From the NCBI RefSeq assembly GCF_002277025.1, contig NZ_NIWD01000013.1, forward strand, positions 1-64,000: 64,000 bases of DNA, written 5' to 3'. The notes below the pieces were generated by a model that saw only the letters and a program-made list of their open reading frames with translations, made no database searches and was not told where the DNA came from. Positions within the stretch are counted from its first letter, which is position 1. Every line of letters starts with the position of its first letter. Of this stretch, positions 51,269 through 62,929 are shown in pieces. A program made the position numbers and the translations under genes. The stretch comes from Sphingopyxis sp. GW247-27LB (GTDB lineage: Bacteria > Pseudomonadota > Alphaproteobacteria > Sphingomonadales > Sphingomonadaceae).

Positions 51269-51356
51269 GTCGCCCCCGCGAAGGCGGGGGCCGCCGTCGT
51301 CTTACGCAGCGGCGCAGGAATAAGCCTCCAGCGGCCCCCGCCTTCGCGGGGGCGAC
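51269..51356. repeat. Perfect inverted repeat with 26-base arms
   Basis: The arms at 51269-51294 and 51331-51356 are exact inverted copies, each containing CCCCCGCGAAGGCGGGGG or its complement. About 36 bases lie between them. Together with the terminator at 51421-51444, the repeat fills the gap 51209-51467. Confidence 0.85.
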
Positions 51357-51420
51357 GAGTTATGCAACGTCCGCTACCCACCCCAAAGCCCGCATTCCCA
51401 CCCGGCAGGACAGGCAAAGA

Positions 51421-51444
51421 AAAGGGCCCCGAAGGGCCCCTTTG
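51421..51444 (-). terminator. Terminator after atpC
   Basis: On the minus strand an inverted repeat (AAAGGGGCCC with a short loop and GGGCCCTTT) followed by T-rich sequence lies about 24 bases past the atpC stop codon. Confidence 0.7.
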
Positions 51445-51467
51445 ATCCGGCGATGACCGCGCGCGCG

Positions 51468-51725
51468 TCAGCCCGCGATATGTTCGGCGAGGACGGTCAG
51501 GCCCGCCTCGTTCACTTCGGCGAAGCCGCCTTCGACTTCGATCGTCTCGGGCGCCGCGCCGGCGCTCGCGTAGATGGTCAGCGGGCCGTTGCGCAGCGTC
51601 GCCATGAAGGGCGCGTGGCCTTCGAGCACCGAGAAGTCGCCCTCGCTGCCCGGCACGGTGACCATATAGACGTCGCTCGACCGCTCGAGGCGGGCGGGGG
51701 TGACGAGTTCGAACTTCAGGGCCAT
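51468..51725 (-). CDS. atpC: ATP synthase F1 subunit epsilon
   Basis: This is the short alphaproteobacterial epsilon subunit (85 residues) that makes the beta-barrel part of the central stalk. It starts [16 protein letters not shown] and contains [18 protein letters not shown] and [18 protein letters not shown]. The C-terminal helical domain of E. coli epsilon is missing, which is normal in this group. The ATG at 51725 has AGGA eight bases upstream. It is the last gene of atpHAGDC and is separated from atpD by a palindromic repeat at 51739-51867. Confidence 0.95.
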   Translation of the reverse strand: MALKFELVTPARLERSSDVYMVTVPGSEGDFSVLEGHAPFMATLRNGPLTIYASAGAAPETIEVEGGFAEVNEAGLTVLAEHIAG

Positions 51726-51738
51726 GATCTTCATCCTA

Positions 51739-51867
51739 AAGCCCTCTCCCCCTGGGGGGAGAGGGTTGGGAGAGGGGAATGGTGCTTCGTTCGAGCCCCT
51801 CTCCAACGCCGGCTAGGCAACCAGTTGCCAAGCCTTCGTATCCTCTCCCCTGAAGGGGAGAGGGCTT
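51739..51867. repeat. Imperfect palindromic repeat inside the atp operon
   Basis: Outer arms AAGCCCTCTCCCC (51739-51751) and its inverse (51855-51867), with an inner inverted pair (TTGGGAGAGGGG and CCCCTCTCCAA), fill most of the 145-base gap between atpD and atpC. Confidence 0.85.
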
Positions 51868-51870
51868 CTA

Positions 51871-53448
<1,578 letters not shown>

Positions 53449-54324
53449 TTACAGCGCTTCGGCGCCGGCAATGATTTCGATGAGTTCGGTGGTGATCGCC
53501 GCCTGACGCGTGCGGTTGTAAACGATGGTCAGCTTGTTGATCAGGTCGCCCGCGTTGCGCGTCGCATTGTCCATCGCGGTCATCGACGCGCCCTGTTCGG
53601 ACGCGGCGTTTTCGAGGAGACCCTTGAAGATCTGGATGGTGACGTTGCGCGGGAGCAGGTCGGCGAGGATCGCTTCCTCGTCGGGCTCATATTCGACCGC
53701 GGCGCCGCTCGATGCCGGAATGTCGGCGGGCGGCGGGACCGGGATCATCTGCTGCCCGGTCGCTTCCTGAAGCAGCGCCGAGCGGAACTTCGAATAGAAG
53801 AGGTGCGCGACGTCGAAGGCGCCGGCTTCGTAAAGCTCCATCACCTTCGTCGAAATCTCGTGCGCCTGTTCGAAGCCGATGTCGCGGATGCCGGTGGTTT
53901 CGTAATGTTCGATGATCTGGCCGGGGAACAGGCGGGCGATCACCGGGCGGCCCTTGCGGCCGATCAGATAGAAGAGGACCTTCTTGCCCTGCGCCTGCAG
54001 CTCGTTCGCCTTGTCGCGCGCGGCCTTGACGATGTTCGAGTTGAACGCGCCGGCGAGGCCGCGGTCGCTGTTGAGCACGACGAGCAGGTGCGTGTCGCTC
54101 TTGCCGGTGCCCGAAAGCAGCTTCGGCGCCGAATCCGATACGCCGACCTTCGATGCGAGGCTGGCGACGACGCCTTCGAGGCGCTCGGCATAGGGGCGCG
54201 CGGCCTCTGCCGCGGCCTGCGCCTTGCGCAGCTTCGCCGCAGCGACCATCTTCTTGGCCTTGGTGATCTTCTGGGTCGATTTGACCGAGACGATCCGCCC
54301 TTTGAGTTCCTTAAGCGATGCCAT
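53449..54324 (-). CDS. atpG: ATP synthase F1 subunit gamma
   Basis: This is the central rotor subunit, 291 residues. It starts [20 protein letters not shown], and both ends form the coiled-coil rotor: the conserved [20 protein letters not shown] and, near the end, [24 protein letters not shown] (here [20 protein letters not shown]). The middle Rossmann part includes [19 protein letters not shown]. It lies between atpA and atpD with 56- and 24-base spacings. Confidence 0.97.
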   Translation of the reverse strand: MASLKELKGRIVSVKSTQKITKAKKMVAAAKLRKAQAAAEAARPYAERLEGVVASLASKVGVSDSAPKLLSGTGKSDTHLLVVLNSDRGLAGAFNSNIVKAARDKANELQAQGKKVLFYLIGRKGRPVIARLFPGQIIEHYETTGIRDIGFEQAHEISTKVMELYEAGAFDVAHLFYSKFRSALLQEATGQQMIPVPPPADIPASSGAAVEYEPDEEAILADLLPRNVTIQIFKGLLENAASEQGASMTAMDNATRNAGDLINKLTIVYNRTRQAAITTELIEIIAGAEAL

Positions 54325-54380
54325 TACGGCCCCTCTTGTTCGTCAGCCCGGCGCGAAGGCCGGGCTCACGGTAACTTGGC

Positions 54381-55913
<1,533 letters not shown>

Positions 55914-55949
55914 TCAGCCTTTCATCGGGGCATTTGGGCGTACGGGCTT

Positions 55950-56516
55950 TCAGCCCTTCATCGCCTGGGCGAAACTGTTGAGACGGGTACGGATGCTGCC
56001 GTCGATCAGCTGGCTGCCCAGCTGGACGACGAGGCCGCCGAGGATGGCGGGGTCGACGGTCGTGGCGATGCTGACATCGCGGCCGACACGGGTTTTGAGG
56101 TTGGCGGCGAGCGCCCCCAGCTGCTCGGCGCTCAGCGGGTGCGCGCTCGTGACCTTCGCGGTCATCTCGCCGCGGTGCGCCGCGACGATCGCGTCGAAAG
56201 CGTCGATCATGCCGGTGAGGTCGGCGAGGCGGCGGTTCTCGGCGAGCACGCCGAGGAACTTGGTCGTCAGCGAATCGAGCTTCATCGCCTTCGCGACGGC
56301 GGCCACGGCCTTCGCGGCGTCGGTGCGGCTGACGACGGGGCTGGCGACAAGCGCCGCGAGCTCGGCCGAATCGGCGAGCCCCTGGCGCAGCGCGGCGAGG
56401 CTGGTCTGGACGCCGTCGATGGTGTTCGATTCGCGCGCCAGATCGAACAGCGCGCTGGCATAGCGGCCCGCGAGGCCCGCCGTGATGTTGCCCTGAATGC
56501 CGCCGGAATTCTCCAC
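55950..56516 (-). CDS. atpH: ATP synthase F1 subunit delta
   Basis: This peripheral-stalk subunit is 188 residues and begins at a GTG (56516) with AAGGA upstream. The N-terminal helical domain includes GLAGRYASALFDLARESN, the middle KLDSLTTKFLGVLAENRRL and the C-terminal part VDPAILGGLVVQLGSQLIDG then SIRTRLNSFAQAMKG. It is the first gene of the F1 operon. The longer open frame to 56615 lacks homology. F0 genes are elsewhere, as usual in alphaproteobacteria. Confidence 0.95.
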   Translation of the reverse strand: MENSGGIQGNITAGLAGRYASALFDLARESNTIDGVQTSLAALRQGLADSAELAALVASPVVSRTDAAKAVAAVAKAMKLDSLTTKFLGVLAENRRLADLTGMIDAFDAIVAAHRGEMTAKVTSAHPLSAEQLGALAANLKTRVGRDVSIATTVDPAILGGLVVQLGSQLIDGSIRTRLNSFAQAMKG

Positions 56517-56668
56517 GCGCGAAAGTCCTTCTCTAACGATCCCGAGGGGGATGGCTGCGCGGTTTTCATGGCGTCCGAAGATGCCCCCGCTGCACAGTCG
56601 CGGCGCGCGTAGCAACGATTTTGCTGCAATGCAAGGCGGGGGGTGGGACTCATCTCGCTATCCTCTCG

Positions 56669-56780
56669 CCGTTCGCGCCCCGCCACCGCGGGGGCAGGCT
56701 CCGAGCTTGTCGAAGGGCCGTTCTTTCTTCATTGGTCATCGGAAAGAAGAACGGCGCTTCGACACGATCAGCGCGAACGG
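56669..56780. repeat. Imperfect palindromic repeat element
   Basis: The outer arms CCGTTCGCG (56669-56677) and CGCGAACGG (56772-56780) enclose further inverted stretches (for example GCCGTTCTTTCTT against AAGAAGAACGGC) and a CTTGTCGAAG core. It fills the gap between the atp operon and the hydrolase gene. Confidence 0.8.
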
Positions 56781-56799
56781 AAATTGGGAGAGGAAGCAG

Positions 56800-57477
56800 A
56801 TGGGCGAGATGATCCGGATGACGATGGACGACGGCGCGGAGATCGCGGTCTATCACGCCCAGCCCGAGGGCGAGCGCCGCGGCGGGCTCGTCCTGATCCA
56901 GGAGATTTTCGGGGTTACCGACCATATCCGCGAGCTATGCGACGAATATGCCGCCGATGGCTATGAGGTGCTGTCCCCCGCGCTGTTCGACCGCGAGCAT
57001 CCGGGGTTCGAGAGCGACTATTCGGGGCCGCAGTTCGAGCGCGCGGTCGAACTGGCGCGGACGCTCCACCCGTTCGAGCAGAGCCTCAAGGACGCGCAGA
57101 CCTGCATCGACGCGCTCAAGGGCAAAGGTCCCGTCTTCATCACCGGCTATTGCTATGGCGGGTCGGTCGCGTGGCGGATGGCGCAGATCAGCCCCGACCT
57201 CGCGGCCGCGTCGGCCTATTACGGCAGCCTGGTGCCGACGCAGTTCACCGACGAGGCGCCGCAATGCGCGACCATCGCCCACTTCGGCCGCTATGACGCC
57301 GGCATTCCGATGGAAGGCGTCGAGGCGCTGATCGCGAAGGATCATCCGACCGCGCAGGTCTTCGTCTATGAGGCGGGGCACGGCTTCAACAGCGACCGCC
57401 GCAAGGATTATCACGAGCCGAGCGAGACCCTCGCGAAAGAGCGGACGCTGATGCTGTTCAAGGCGTGCGGGGGATAG
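56800..57477 (+). CDS. Dienelactone hydrolase family protein
   Basis: This 225-residue alpha/beta hydrolase has the dienelactone hydrolase pattern: VLIQEIFGVTDHIRELCDEY, the nucleophile cysteine in TGYCYGGSVAWRMA, and the acid and histidine in HFGRYDAGIPMEG and YEAGHGFNSDRRKDYH. Family members open dienelactones of chlorocatechol degradation or act on other esters. No catechol genes are beside it, so the substrate is uncertain. The ATG at 56800 has GGGAGAGG upstream and is clearly the start; the longer frame crosses the palindromic repeat. Confidence 0.9.
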   Translation: MGEMIRMTMDDGAEIAVYHAQPEGERRGGLVLIQEIFGVTDHIRELCDEYAADGYEVLSPALFDREHPGFESDYSGPQFERAVELARTLHPFEQSLKDAQTCIDALKGKGPVFITGYCYGGSVAWRMAQISPDLAAASAYYGSLVPTQFTDEAPQCATIAHFGRYDAGIPMEGVEALIAKDHPTAQVFVYEAGHGFNSDRRKDYHEPSETLAKERTLMLFKACGG

Positions 57478-57489
57478 GGGGCGAGACCC

Positions 57490-59049
57490 TTATTCCTTCG
57501 CGGCGGCGGACGCCGCCTGCTTCGCCGCCGGGCCGCCGAGCTTCTGGCATTCGTAGACCAGCCGCTCGTTGGGGGTCGGCGGCAGCGCGCTCTTGATCGC
57601 TTCCTGCTGGGTGGCGAAGGCGGCGAGCGCCTCGGCGTCGGCGGTGCAGCCCTTGATCGTCGCGCCGGCGCGGATCTCGCGCGCCTTGGCCATCGTCTCG
57701 GCGTCGAGCAGATAGCGGTCGACGCGATATTCCTGCCCGGCGGGGTCGATCGACGCGATGGTCACCGTCGCTTCCTCATTGGGAACGAGGATGCGCTGCC
57801 AGCGTCCGTCGGAGCCTTGCGCATATTGGGTGCGCTGGTTGACGCAGCCGCCCCTGCCGAGCGTGACCGGCACGTCGTTGGTCGACGACACGGTGATGCG
57901 GCTGCGGTTCGGCTGGATCGTGCAGAGGAAGCTGCCCTCGGCGAGCGCCGGGATCGCGGGCGTCGCGGCGGGGTCGGCGGCCGCATCGTCGGCGACGTCG
58001 GCGTGCGCGTCGGGGCGGGTCAGGAACAGGATCGCCGCGATCAGGATCAGCGCTGCGCCGCCCCCGCCCGCGATCTTCGCCTGGCGCAGCTTCTGCTGGC
58101 TGTAGAAGAGCAGCCCCGCGCCGCCGCCGAGCGCGCCGAGGACGAAGAGCACCCCGGCGAGCGCGATGCGATTCTCGCGCGAGGCCAGCGCGGCGTCGTT
58201 CGCGCGCTGCAGCTTCGCTTCGCGTTCGAGCTTCGCCGCCGCGGCCTTGGCGGCATTCGCTTCGGCGGTGGCGCGCGCTTCGGCATCGGTCGCGGCGCGG
58301 TCGCGCTCCGACGCTTCGGCGAGCGAGAGGCAGGGGGTGCCGACGCTGGTGTAGTCCTGCCGCGCATCGGCGAGGAAGCGCGCGATCTCGCGCACCGAAA
58401 TCGCGAAGGCGAAGGGCGAATCGCCATCGTCGGCGCGGGTGATGAAGGTGTTGATGCCGACGATGCGCCCGCACTGGTCGACGAGCGGCCCGCCTGAATT
58501 GCCGCGCGAGATCTTGGCGGTGTGGACGAGCGTCGCGATACCGTCGACGCTCTGGGTGTTCGATATATTGCCCTCGCTGCGCACCGGGGTGCGCGGGGTG
58601 ATATAGTCGGCGGCGCTGCGCGCGGTCGCGAGGTCGACATTGCCCGGATAGCCCAAGGCGACGACATCGGCGCCCGAATCGAGCGGACCGGTGTAAATGG
58701 CGGCCGACGGCACGCGTCCCTCGGTGATCTCGATCAGCGCGAGGTCGCGCTTGGTGTCGATCGCGATCAGCTTGCCGGCATAGCTTTTCTGCCCCTCCGA
58801 CGGGACGACGCCGAGCGCGACATTCTGCGGATATTTGGCGGCCGATTCGACGACATGCGCGTTGGTCAGGATGCGCGTCGGGGTGAGCGCGATGCCGCTG
58901 CCGTGGCCGAAGCCGACGACCTCCCCCTCGACCATCGCGACGGTGACGACGCGGACGACGCTGCGCGAGACCGCGCTGATGTCGTCGGCGGCGCGCGCCG
59001 GCAGGGTGAGGGCGAAAAGGGCGAGCAGCAACGTGATCAGGCGGGTCAT
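57490..59049 (-). CDS. Trypsin-like serine protease with membrane segments
   Basis: This 519-residue protein has a signal peptide (residues 1-20) and a trypsin-like domain with His in LTNAHVVESA, Asp in KRDLALIEI and Ser in SRGNSGGPLVDQCG. A long Ala/Glu/Arg-rich coiled coil follows (about residues 250-290, SERDRAATDAEARATAEANA). Two hydrophobic segments come next (FVLGALGGGAGLLFY and GAALILIAAILFL), then a C-terminal domain with cysteines (SRITVSSTNDVPVTLGRGGC). The C-terminal part is not a PDZ domain and I do not recognise it. It probably acts in the periplasm or at the membrane. Confidence 0.88.
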   Translation of the reverse strand: MTRLITLLLALFALTLPARAADDISAVSRSVVRVVTVAMVEGEVVGFGHGSGIALTPTRILTNAHVVESAAKYPQNVALGVVPSEGQKSYAGKLIAIDTKRDLALIEITEGRVPSAAIYTGPLDSGADVVALGYPGNVDLATARSAADYITPRTPVRSEGNISNTQSVDGIATLVHTAKISRGNSGGPLVDQCGRIVGINTFITRADDGDSPFAFAISVREIARFLADARQDYTSVGTPCLSLAEASERDRAATDAEARATAEANAAKAAAAKLEREAKLQRANDAALASRENRIALAGVLFVLGALGGGAGLLFYSQQKLRQAKIAGGGGAALILIAAILFLTRPDAHADVADDAAADPAATPAIPALAEGSFLCTIQPNRSRITVSSTNDVPVTLGRGGCVNQRTQYAQGSDGRWQRILVPNEEATVTIASIDPAGQEYRVDRYLLDAETMAKAREIRAGATIKGCTADAEALAAFATQQEAIKSALPPTPNERLVYECQKLGGPAAKQAASAAAKE

Positions 59050-59101
59050 GGGGCGACCCTAATCGCTGAGGCGGCGAAGGCAAGCGCGCCCGGGTCGGAC
59101 C

Positions 59102-59923
59102 CTAGATATAGGGGCCCCATATCATCATCCAGGCCCCGGCACTACCGATGAGAATGACGATGCCGCTGAGTAGCAGAAGCGCTGCGATGCCCGCCTTGGC
59201 CCTTGGCGTTCCGCGCGCGCCGACGCGGAGATAGAGCTCCGTCACGGCAAGCGGCAGCAGCGAATTGGCAAAGGCAAGGAAGAGGTCGAAGGGACCGTCC
59301 ATCGCCCGGCCGATCCCCGCGCCGCCGGTCGCGATGCCCCAGGCCATATAACCCACGCGCATGAACCATACCGCGCTTGCGACCGCGAAAAGACGCAGCG
59401 CCCAGCGGCGATGCTCGACAAAGCGGCGCGCACGGGCGGTTCGATAAGCCATGGCGGCGAAAGCCAGGATAAGGAGGGCGTCGAGCGTGATGCCGAACGC
59501 GCCCGTCAGATTGAGCCACGTCCCGCGTCCCCAGGTCAGCCACAAGCCGCCGAGCGACAGCATCAACGCGCTGACCAGATAGAGTCGCCCATTCCAGCGG
59601 TGAAGGCCGGGCCAGCGGTTGCGGATCGCTGGGACGAGCTGCACCAGCCCGCCGAAAGTGATGATGGCCGCCATCATGACATGCGCGGCGAAGAAGAGAT
59701 TTCCGCCCGCATCACCCGCGACGAAGCCCTTGATCAGGGGTTTGGTGTTCCATGCAGCGAAATCGCCCGAGAGCGACGAGGGATAGTAGAAGAAGAGGAT
59801 GAAGGCGGTGAAGAGAAGCTGCCCCGCCGCGATCGAAAGATAGCATAAGGTCGCGGCGCGGGAGAGCCAGTCGATGCGCCGCGCGGAACGGGCGGGCGCG
59901 AACGATGCGTCGACGGTCGCCAT
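59102..59923 (-). CDS. DUF2306 integral membrane protein
   Basis: This 273-residue protein has about seven or eight hydrophobic segments and the DUF2306 pattern. Conserved blocks are GNLFFAAHVMMAAIITFGGLVQL, broken here as HVMMAAIITFGGLVQLV, then LHRWNGRLYLVSALMLSLGG and ARRFVEHRRWALRLFAVAS. Two histidines facing the membrane may bind heme, but this is not proven. The ATG at 59923 has AAGGAG eight bases upstream; a longer start at 59947 is less likely. Confidence 0.85.
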   Translation of the reverse strand: MATVDASFAPARSARRIDWLSRAATLCYLSIAAGQLLFTAFILFFYYPSSLSGDFAAWNTKPLIKGFVAGDAGGNLFFAAHVMMAAIITFGGLVQLVPAIRNRWPGLHRWNGRLYLVSALMLSLGGLWLTWGRGTWLNLTGAFGITLDALLILAFAAMAYRTARARRFVEHRRWALRLFAVASAVWFMRVGYMAWGIATGGAGIGRAMDGPFDLFLAFANSLLPLAVTELYLRVGARGTPRAKAGIAALLLLSGIVILIGSAGAWMMIWGPYI

Positions 59924-60084
59924 GAGCTCTCCTTCGAATCGGCGCAAAGATGTCCGAGATCCATAGGTGAGTCAATGATATAATACAGTAATACACTCAG
60001 GCTTGGTGCTTTGAACGCAAGCATCGGGACGCATCGATCGGCGCGGCGTGGCAGAGGGGATGCAAGACGAGAAAGGACGACGAT

Positions 60085-60555
60085 ATGACCTATGCCATTA
60101 CCGGCCTCGACCCCGAACCCTTCGCGCCGCTGTTCGCGATGAACGACGCCGAACTCGCGGCGCGCGGCGCCCGCCGGGTGACGGCGGACGCCGACCGCGG
60201 CTTCCCGTGCCGCATCAGCCTCGACGATGCGCGCGCGGGCGAGGAACTGATCCTGCTCCACCATGTCCACCACGATGTGGCGACACCCTATCGCAGCGCC
60301 TATGCCATCTATGTGCGGCAGGGCGTCGCGGCGGCGACCTGGCGCGACGCACCGCCGCCGGTGTTCGCAGGCCGTACGCTCGCGCTCCGCGCCTTCGACG
60401 GCGAGGGGATGCTGCGAACCGCGCGACTCGCGGGGCCGGGCGAAGCCGACGGCGCGATCCGCGACCTGTTCGCGGACCCCGCCACTACCTATATCAACGC
60501 GCATAACGCCGCCTACGGCTGTTTCGCCGCGCGGATCGAAAGGGACGAGCCATGA
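60085..60555 (+). CDS. DUF1203 family protein
   Basis: This 156-residue soluble protein has the DUF1203 core: GFPCRISLDDARAGEELILL, YRSAYAIYVRQGV, the later LALRAFDGEGML and the end YINAHNAAYGCFAARI. Its function is not known. The ATG at 60085 has AAAGGA upstream, and the stop overlaps the ada start by four bases (ATGA). This places it as the leading gene of the ada operon, which could tie it to alkylation or stress response. Confidence 0.9.
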   Translation: MTYAITGLDPEPFAPLFAMNDAELAARGARRVTADADRGFPCRISLDDARAGEELILLHHVHHDVATPYRSAYAIYVRQGVAAATWRDAPPPVFAGRTLALRAFDGEGMLRTARLAGPGEADGAIRDLFADPATTYINAHNAAYGCFAARIERDEP

Positions 60556-61613
60556 GCTTCGCCACGATGACCGACGACGAGCGCTGGGAGGCGATGCGCC
60601 GCCGCGATAAAGCCCATGACGGGCGCTTCATCGTCGGGGTGCTGACCACCGGCATCTATTGCCGGCCAAGCTGCGGCGCGCGTCAGCCCTTGCGGGCGAA
60701 CGTCCGCTTTTTTGCCGACGGCGCCGGCGCACGCGCGGCGGGGCTGCGCCCGTGCAAGCGCTGCCTGCCCGACGACGTCGGGCGCGACGAGGCGGCGGTG
60801 CTCGCGGCGATCGCCGCGATCAAGGGAAGCGAGGAACCGCTCGCGCTTGCCGATCTTGCGCAGCGCACCGGCTATTCGCCGACCCATTTCCAGCGCGTCT
60901 TCACCCGCCACACCGGCCTGTCGCCCGCCGCCTATGCCCGGACGCTGCGCGAGGAGCGGGCGCGCGCGGCGCTGAGCGACGCGGAACGGGTGACCGACGC
61001 AATCTATGACGCGGGCTTTTCGGGGCCGTCGCGCTTTTACGGACATATGGAGGGACGCATGGGTATGACGGCTTCGGCTTGGGTGAATGGCGGCAAGGGC
61101 GCGACGATCCACTGGGCGGTCGTGCCGACGAGCCTCGGCGACATGCTGGTCGCGGCGACCGACAAGGGCGTGTGCCGCCTGTCGTTCGCCGAGGGGCGCG
61201 AGGCGCTGGAGAACCGCTTCCCGGCCGCGATGCTGGTCGAGGGCGGCGCCGAGTTCGAGGCGCTGCTGAAGGAAGTCGTCGATGCGGTCGAGACGCCCGC
61301 GCAGGGCTTCGATCATATCCCGATCGACGTGAAGGGCACCGCCTTTCAGGAAGCGGTGTGGCGCGAGCTCCGGAAAATTCCCGCGGGCGAGACGCGCAGC
61401 TATGCCGACATCGCCGCCGCGGTGGGCAAGCCCAATGCGGTGCGCGCGGCGGGGAGCGCCAATGGCGCGAACAATGTCGCGGTGCTGATCCCCTGCCACC
61501 GCGTCGTGCGCAGCGACGGGTCCTTGGGCGGCTATGCCTATGGCCTCGACATCAAGGACGAGTTGCTGCGCCGCGAATCCGCGCCCGCGCAGCGCCGCCT
61601 CGGCGAATTCTGA
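60552..61613 (+). CDS. ada: Ada-type bifunctional regulator/O6-methylguanine-DNA methyltransferase
   Basis: This 353-residue protein is the adaptive-response regulator and repair enzyme. The N-terminal zinc and methyl-accepting domain contains the cysteines in TGIYCRPSCGARQPL and LRPCKRCLPDD. The AraC-type domain includes LAQRTGYSPTHFQRVFTRHTG. The C-terminal alkyltransferase has the active-site cysteine in VLIPCHRVVRSDGSLGGYAYG. Methylated DNA phosphotriesters activate it to control repair genes. It overlaps the DUF1203 stop by four bases. An Ada-controlled promoter was not located. Confidence 0.96.
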   Translation: MSFATMTDDERWEAMRRRDKAHDGRFIVGVLTTGIYCRPSCGARQPLRANVRFFADGAGARAAGLRPCKRCLPDDVGRDEAAVLAAIAAIKGSEEPLALADLAQRTGYSPTHFQRVFTRHTGLSPAAYARTLREERARAALSDAERVTDAIYDAGFSGPSRFYGHMEGRMGMTASAWVNGGKGATIHWAVVPTSLGDMLVAATDKGVCRLSFAEGREALENRFPAAMLVEGGAEFEALLKEVVDAVETPAQGFDHIPIDVKGTAFQEAVWRELRKIPAGETRSYADIAAAVGKPNAVRAAGSANGANNVAVLIPCHRVVRSDGSLGGYAYGLDIKDELLRRESAPAQRRLGEF

Positions 61614-61627
61614 AAAAGGCGCGCGTC

Positions 61628-62059
61628 ATGCAGGGCAAGGAAGCCGCTTTCGCCATCTGGCGCGCCTTTGCGACGCGCGATGCCGACGCGATTCGCGCGG
61701 TCCTGACCGAGGATGTCGAATGGCGGGCGCCGCCGCGCAACGCCACGGCGATGGCGTTGGGGGTGACCGATCATATGATCGGCCCCGACGCGATCATCCG
61801 TTTCATCCTCGAGGATTTTCCGAGGCTGTTTTCCGCTGGCATGCGGGTCGAACCGATTTCGGTGACCGCCGAGGGCGAGCGCGTCGTGTTCGAGCAGCGG
61901 CAGAGCGCGACCTTGGCCAACGGGCGTCGCTATGCGATCGATTATGTCTTCATCTTTGAAATGAAAGGGACGCGCGTCCATCGTATCCGCGAGTATATGG
62001 ATACGCAGGGCGGCCGTGATCAGGTCTTCGGTTCGGCGCCGGCCGGCCAGATCGTCTGA
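61628..62059 (+). CDS. SnoaL-like / NTF2-fold protein
   Basis: This 143-residue protein has the SnoaL-like fold: AIWRAFATRDADAIRAVLTE, VEWRAPPRNATAMALG, the middle IIRFILEDFPRLFS and the strand block RRYAIDYVFIFEMKGTRVHR. It may act as a small hydrolase or isomerase, or be a ligand-binding protein. It lies 14 bases after ada in the same direction, so it is probably expressed with the alkylation response. The chosen ATG at 61628 lacks a strong ribosome-binding site. Confidence 0.82.
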   Translation: MQGKEAAFAIWRAFATRDADAIRAVLTEDVEWRAPPRNATAMALGVTDHMIGPDAIIRFILEDFPRLFSAGMRVEPISVTAEGERVVFEQRQSATLANGRRYAIDYVFIFEMKGTRVHRIREYMDTQGGRDQVFGSAPAGQIV

Positions 62060-62100
62060 GGCGCAAATGCCATCCACATCGAACCCATGGGAGTTGTCGC

Positions 62101-62859
62101 ATGACTGACAAGATTGCCGAATTCCGCGCGCTGCATGTTCCGGGCGACCCGCTGATCCTCGTAAACATCTGGGACGCGGGAAGCGCGAAGGCGGTCGCCG
62201 CGGCGGGCGCGAAGGCGATCGCGACCGGCAGCTTCGGCGTCGCGGGCGCGCAGGGGCGGGCCGACGGCGAGGATTTTCCGATCGAGGATGTGTTCGAGAA
62301 TCTGGCGCGCATCCTGTCGGTCACCGACCTGCCCGTCACCATCGACATGGAATCGGGGTACGGTGCCGATGCCGCGGCGGTCGGCGTCTCGGTCGGCCGG
62401 GCCCGGGCGGCGGGTGCGGCGGGGATCAACATGGAGGACCGGCTGCCGGGCGCGAACGAGCTGCTTCCTATCGGAGAGGCGGTCACGCGCTATCGTGCGG
62501 CGGCCGACACCGGGCTTTTCGTCAATGCGCGCTGCGATGTGTTCCGCGGGGCCGATGCGGCGAAGGACGGCGAGGCGCTCGTTGCCGCGACGCTCGAACG
62601 CGCGCGCGCCTATGCCGACGCCGGGGCGGGCGGGCTGTTCGTGCCCTTCCTCGCCGACGTGAAATGCATCGGTGCGATCTGCGAGGGCTCGCCGCTGCCG
62701 GTCAATATCCTGCGCGGCAAGGGCGGCCCGACGCACAGGGAGCTTGCTGGATTGGGCGTCGCGCGGATCAGCCACGGGCACCAGCCGTGGGCGGCGGCGA
62801 TGGCGTGGCTGACCGGGCAGGCGGAGCAGGTGCTGGGCGGGGACGAGCCGGATTATTGA
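62101..62859 (+). CDS. Isocitrate lyase/PEP mutase family protein
   Basis: This 252-residue TIM-barrel enzyme fits the PEP mutase/isocitrate lyase family. The substrate-binding strands include ILVNIWDAGSAKAVAAAGAK, LPVTIDMESGYG and AGINMEDRLPG, with the later ARCDVFRGADAAKDG and GLFVPFLADVKCIG. The central active-site loop typical of isocitrate lyase (KKCGH) is missing, so it is more likely an oxaloacetate decarboxylase or a carboxyphosphonoenolpyruvate-like enzyme. The ATG at 62101 starts a rightward single gene after the SnoaL-like gene. Confidence 0.85.
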   Translation: MTDKIAEFRALHVPGDPLILVNIWDAGSAKAVAAAGAKAIATGSFGVAGAQGRADGEDFPIEDVFENLARILSVTDLPVTIDMESGYGADAAAVGVSVGRARAAGAAGINMEDRLPGANELLPIGEAVTRYRAAADTGLFVNARCDVFRGADAAKDGEALVAATLERARAYADAGAGGLFVPFLADVKCIGAICEGSPLPVNILRGKGGPTHRELAGLGVARISHGHQPWAAAMAWLTGQAEQVLGGDEPDY

Positions 62860-62892
62860 GAAGAGGGCAAGCGCCCGATCACTCACGAAATT

Positions 62893-62922
62893 CGTCATTG
62901 CTTCGCTTCGCTCGCAATGACG
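62893..62922. repeat. Short palindromic repeat, copy B
   Basis: The same 30-base hairpin as at 39376-39405 (CGTCATTGC and GCAATGACG ends), with one mismatch in the arm. It lies between two convergent genes. Confidence 0.8.
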
Positions 62923-62929
62923 GAGTCGC

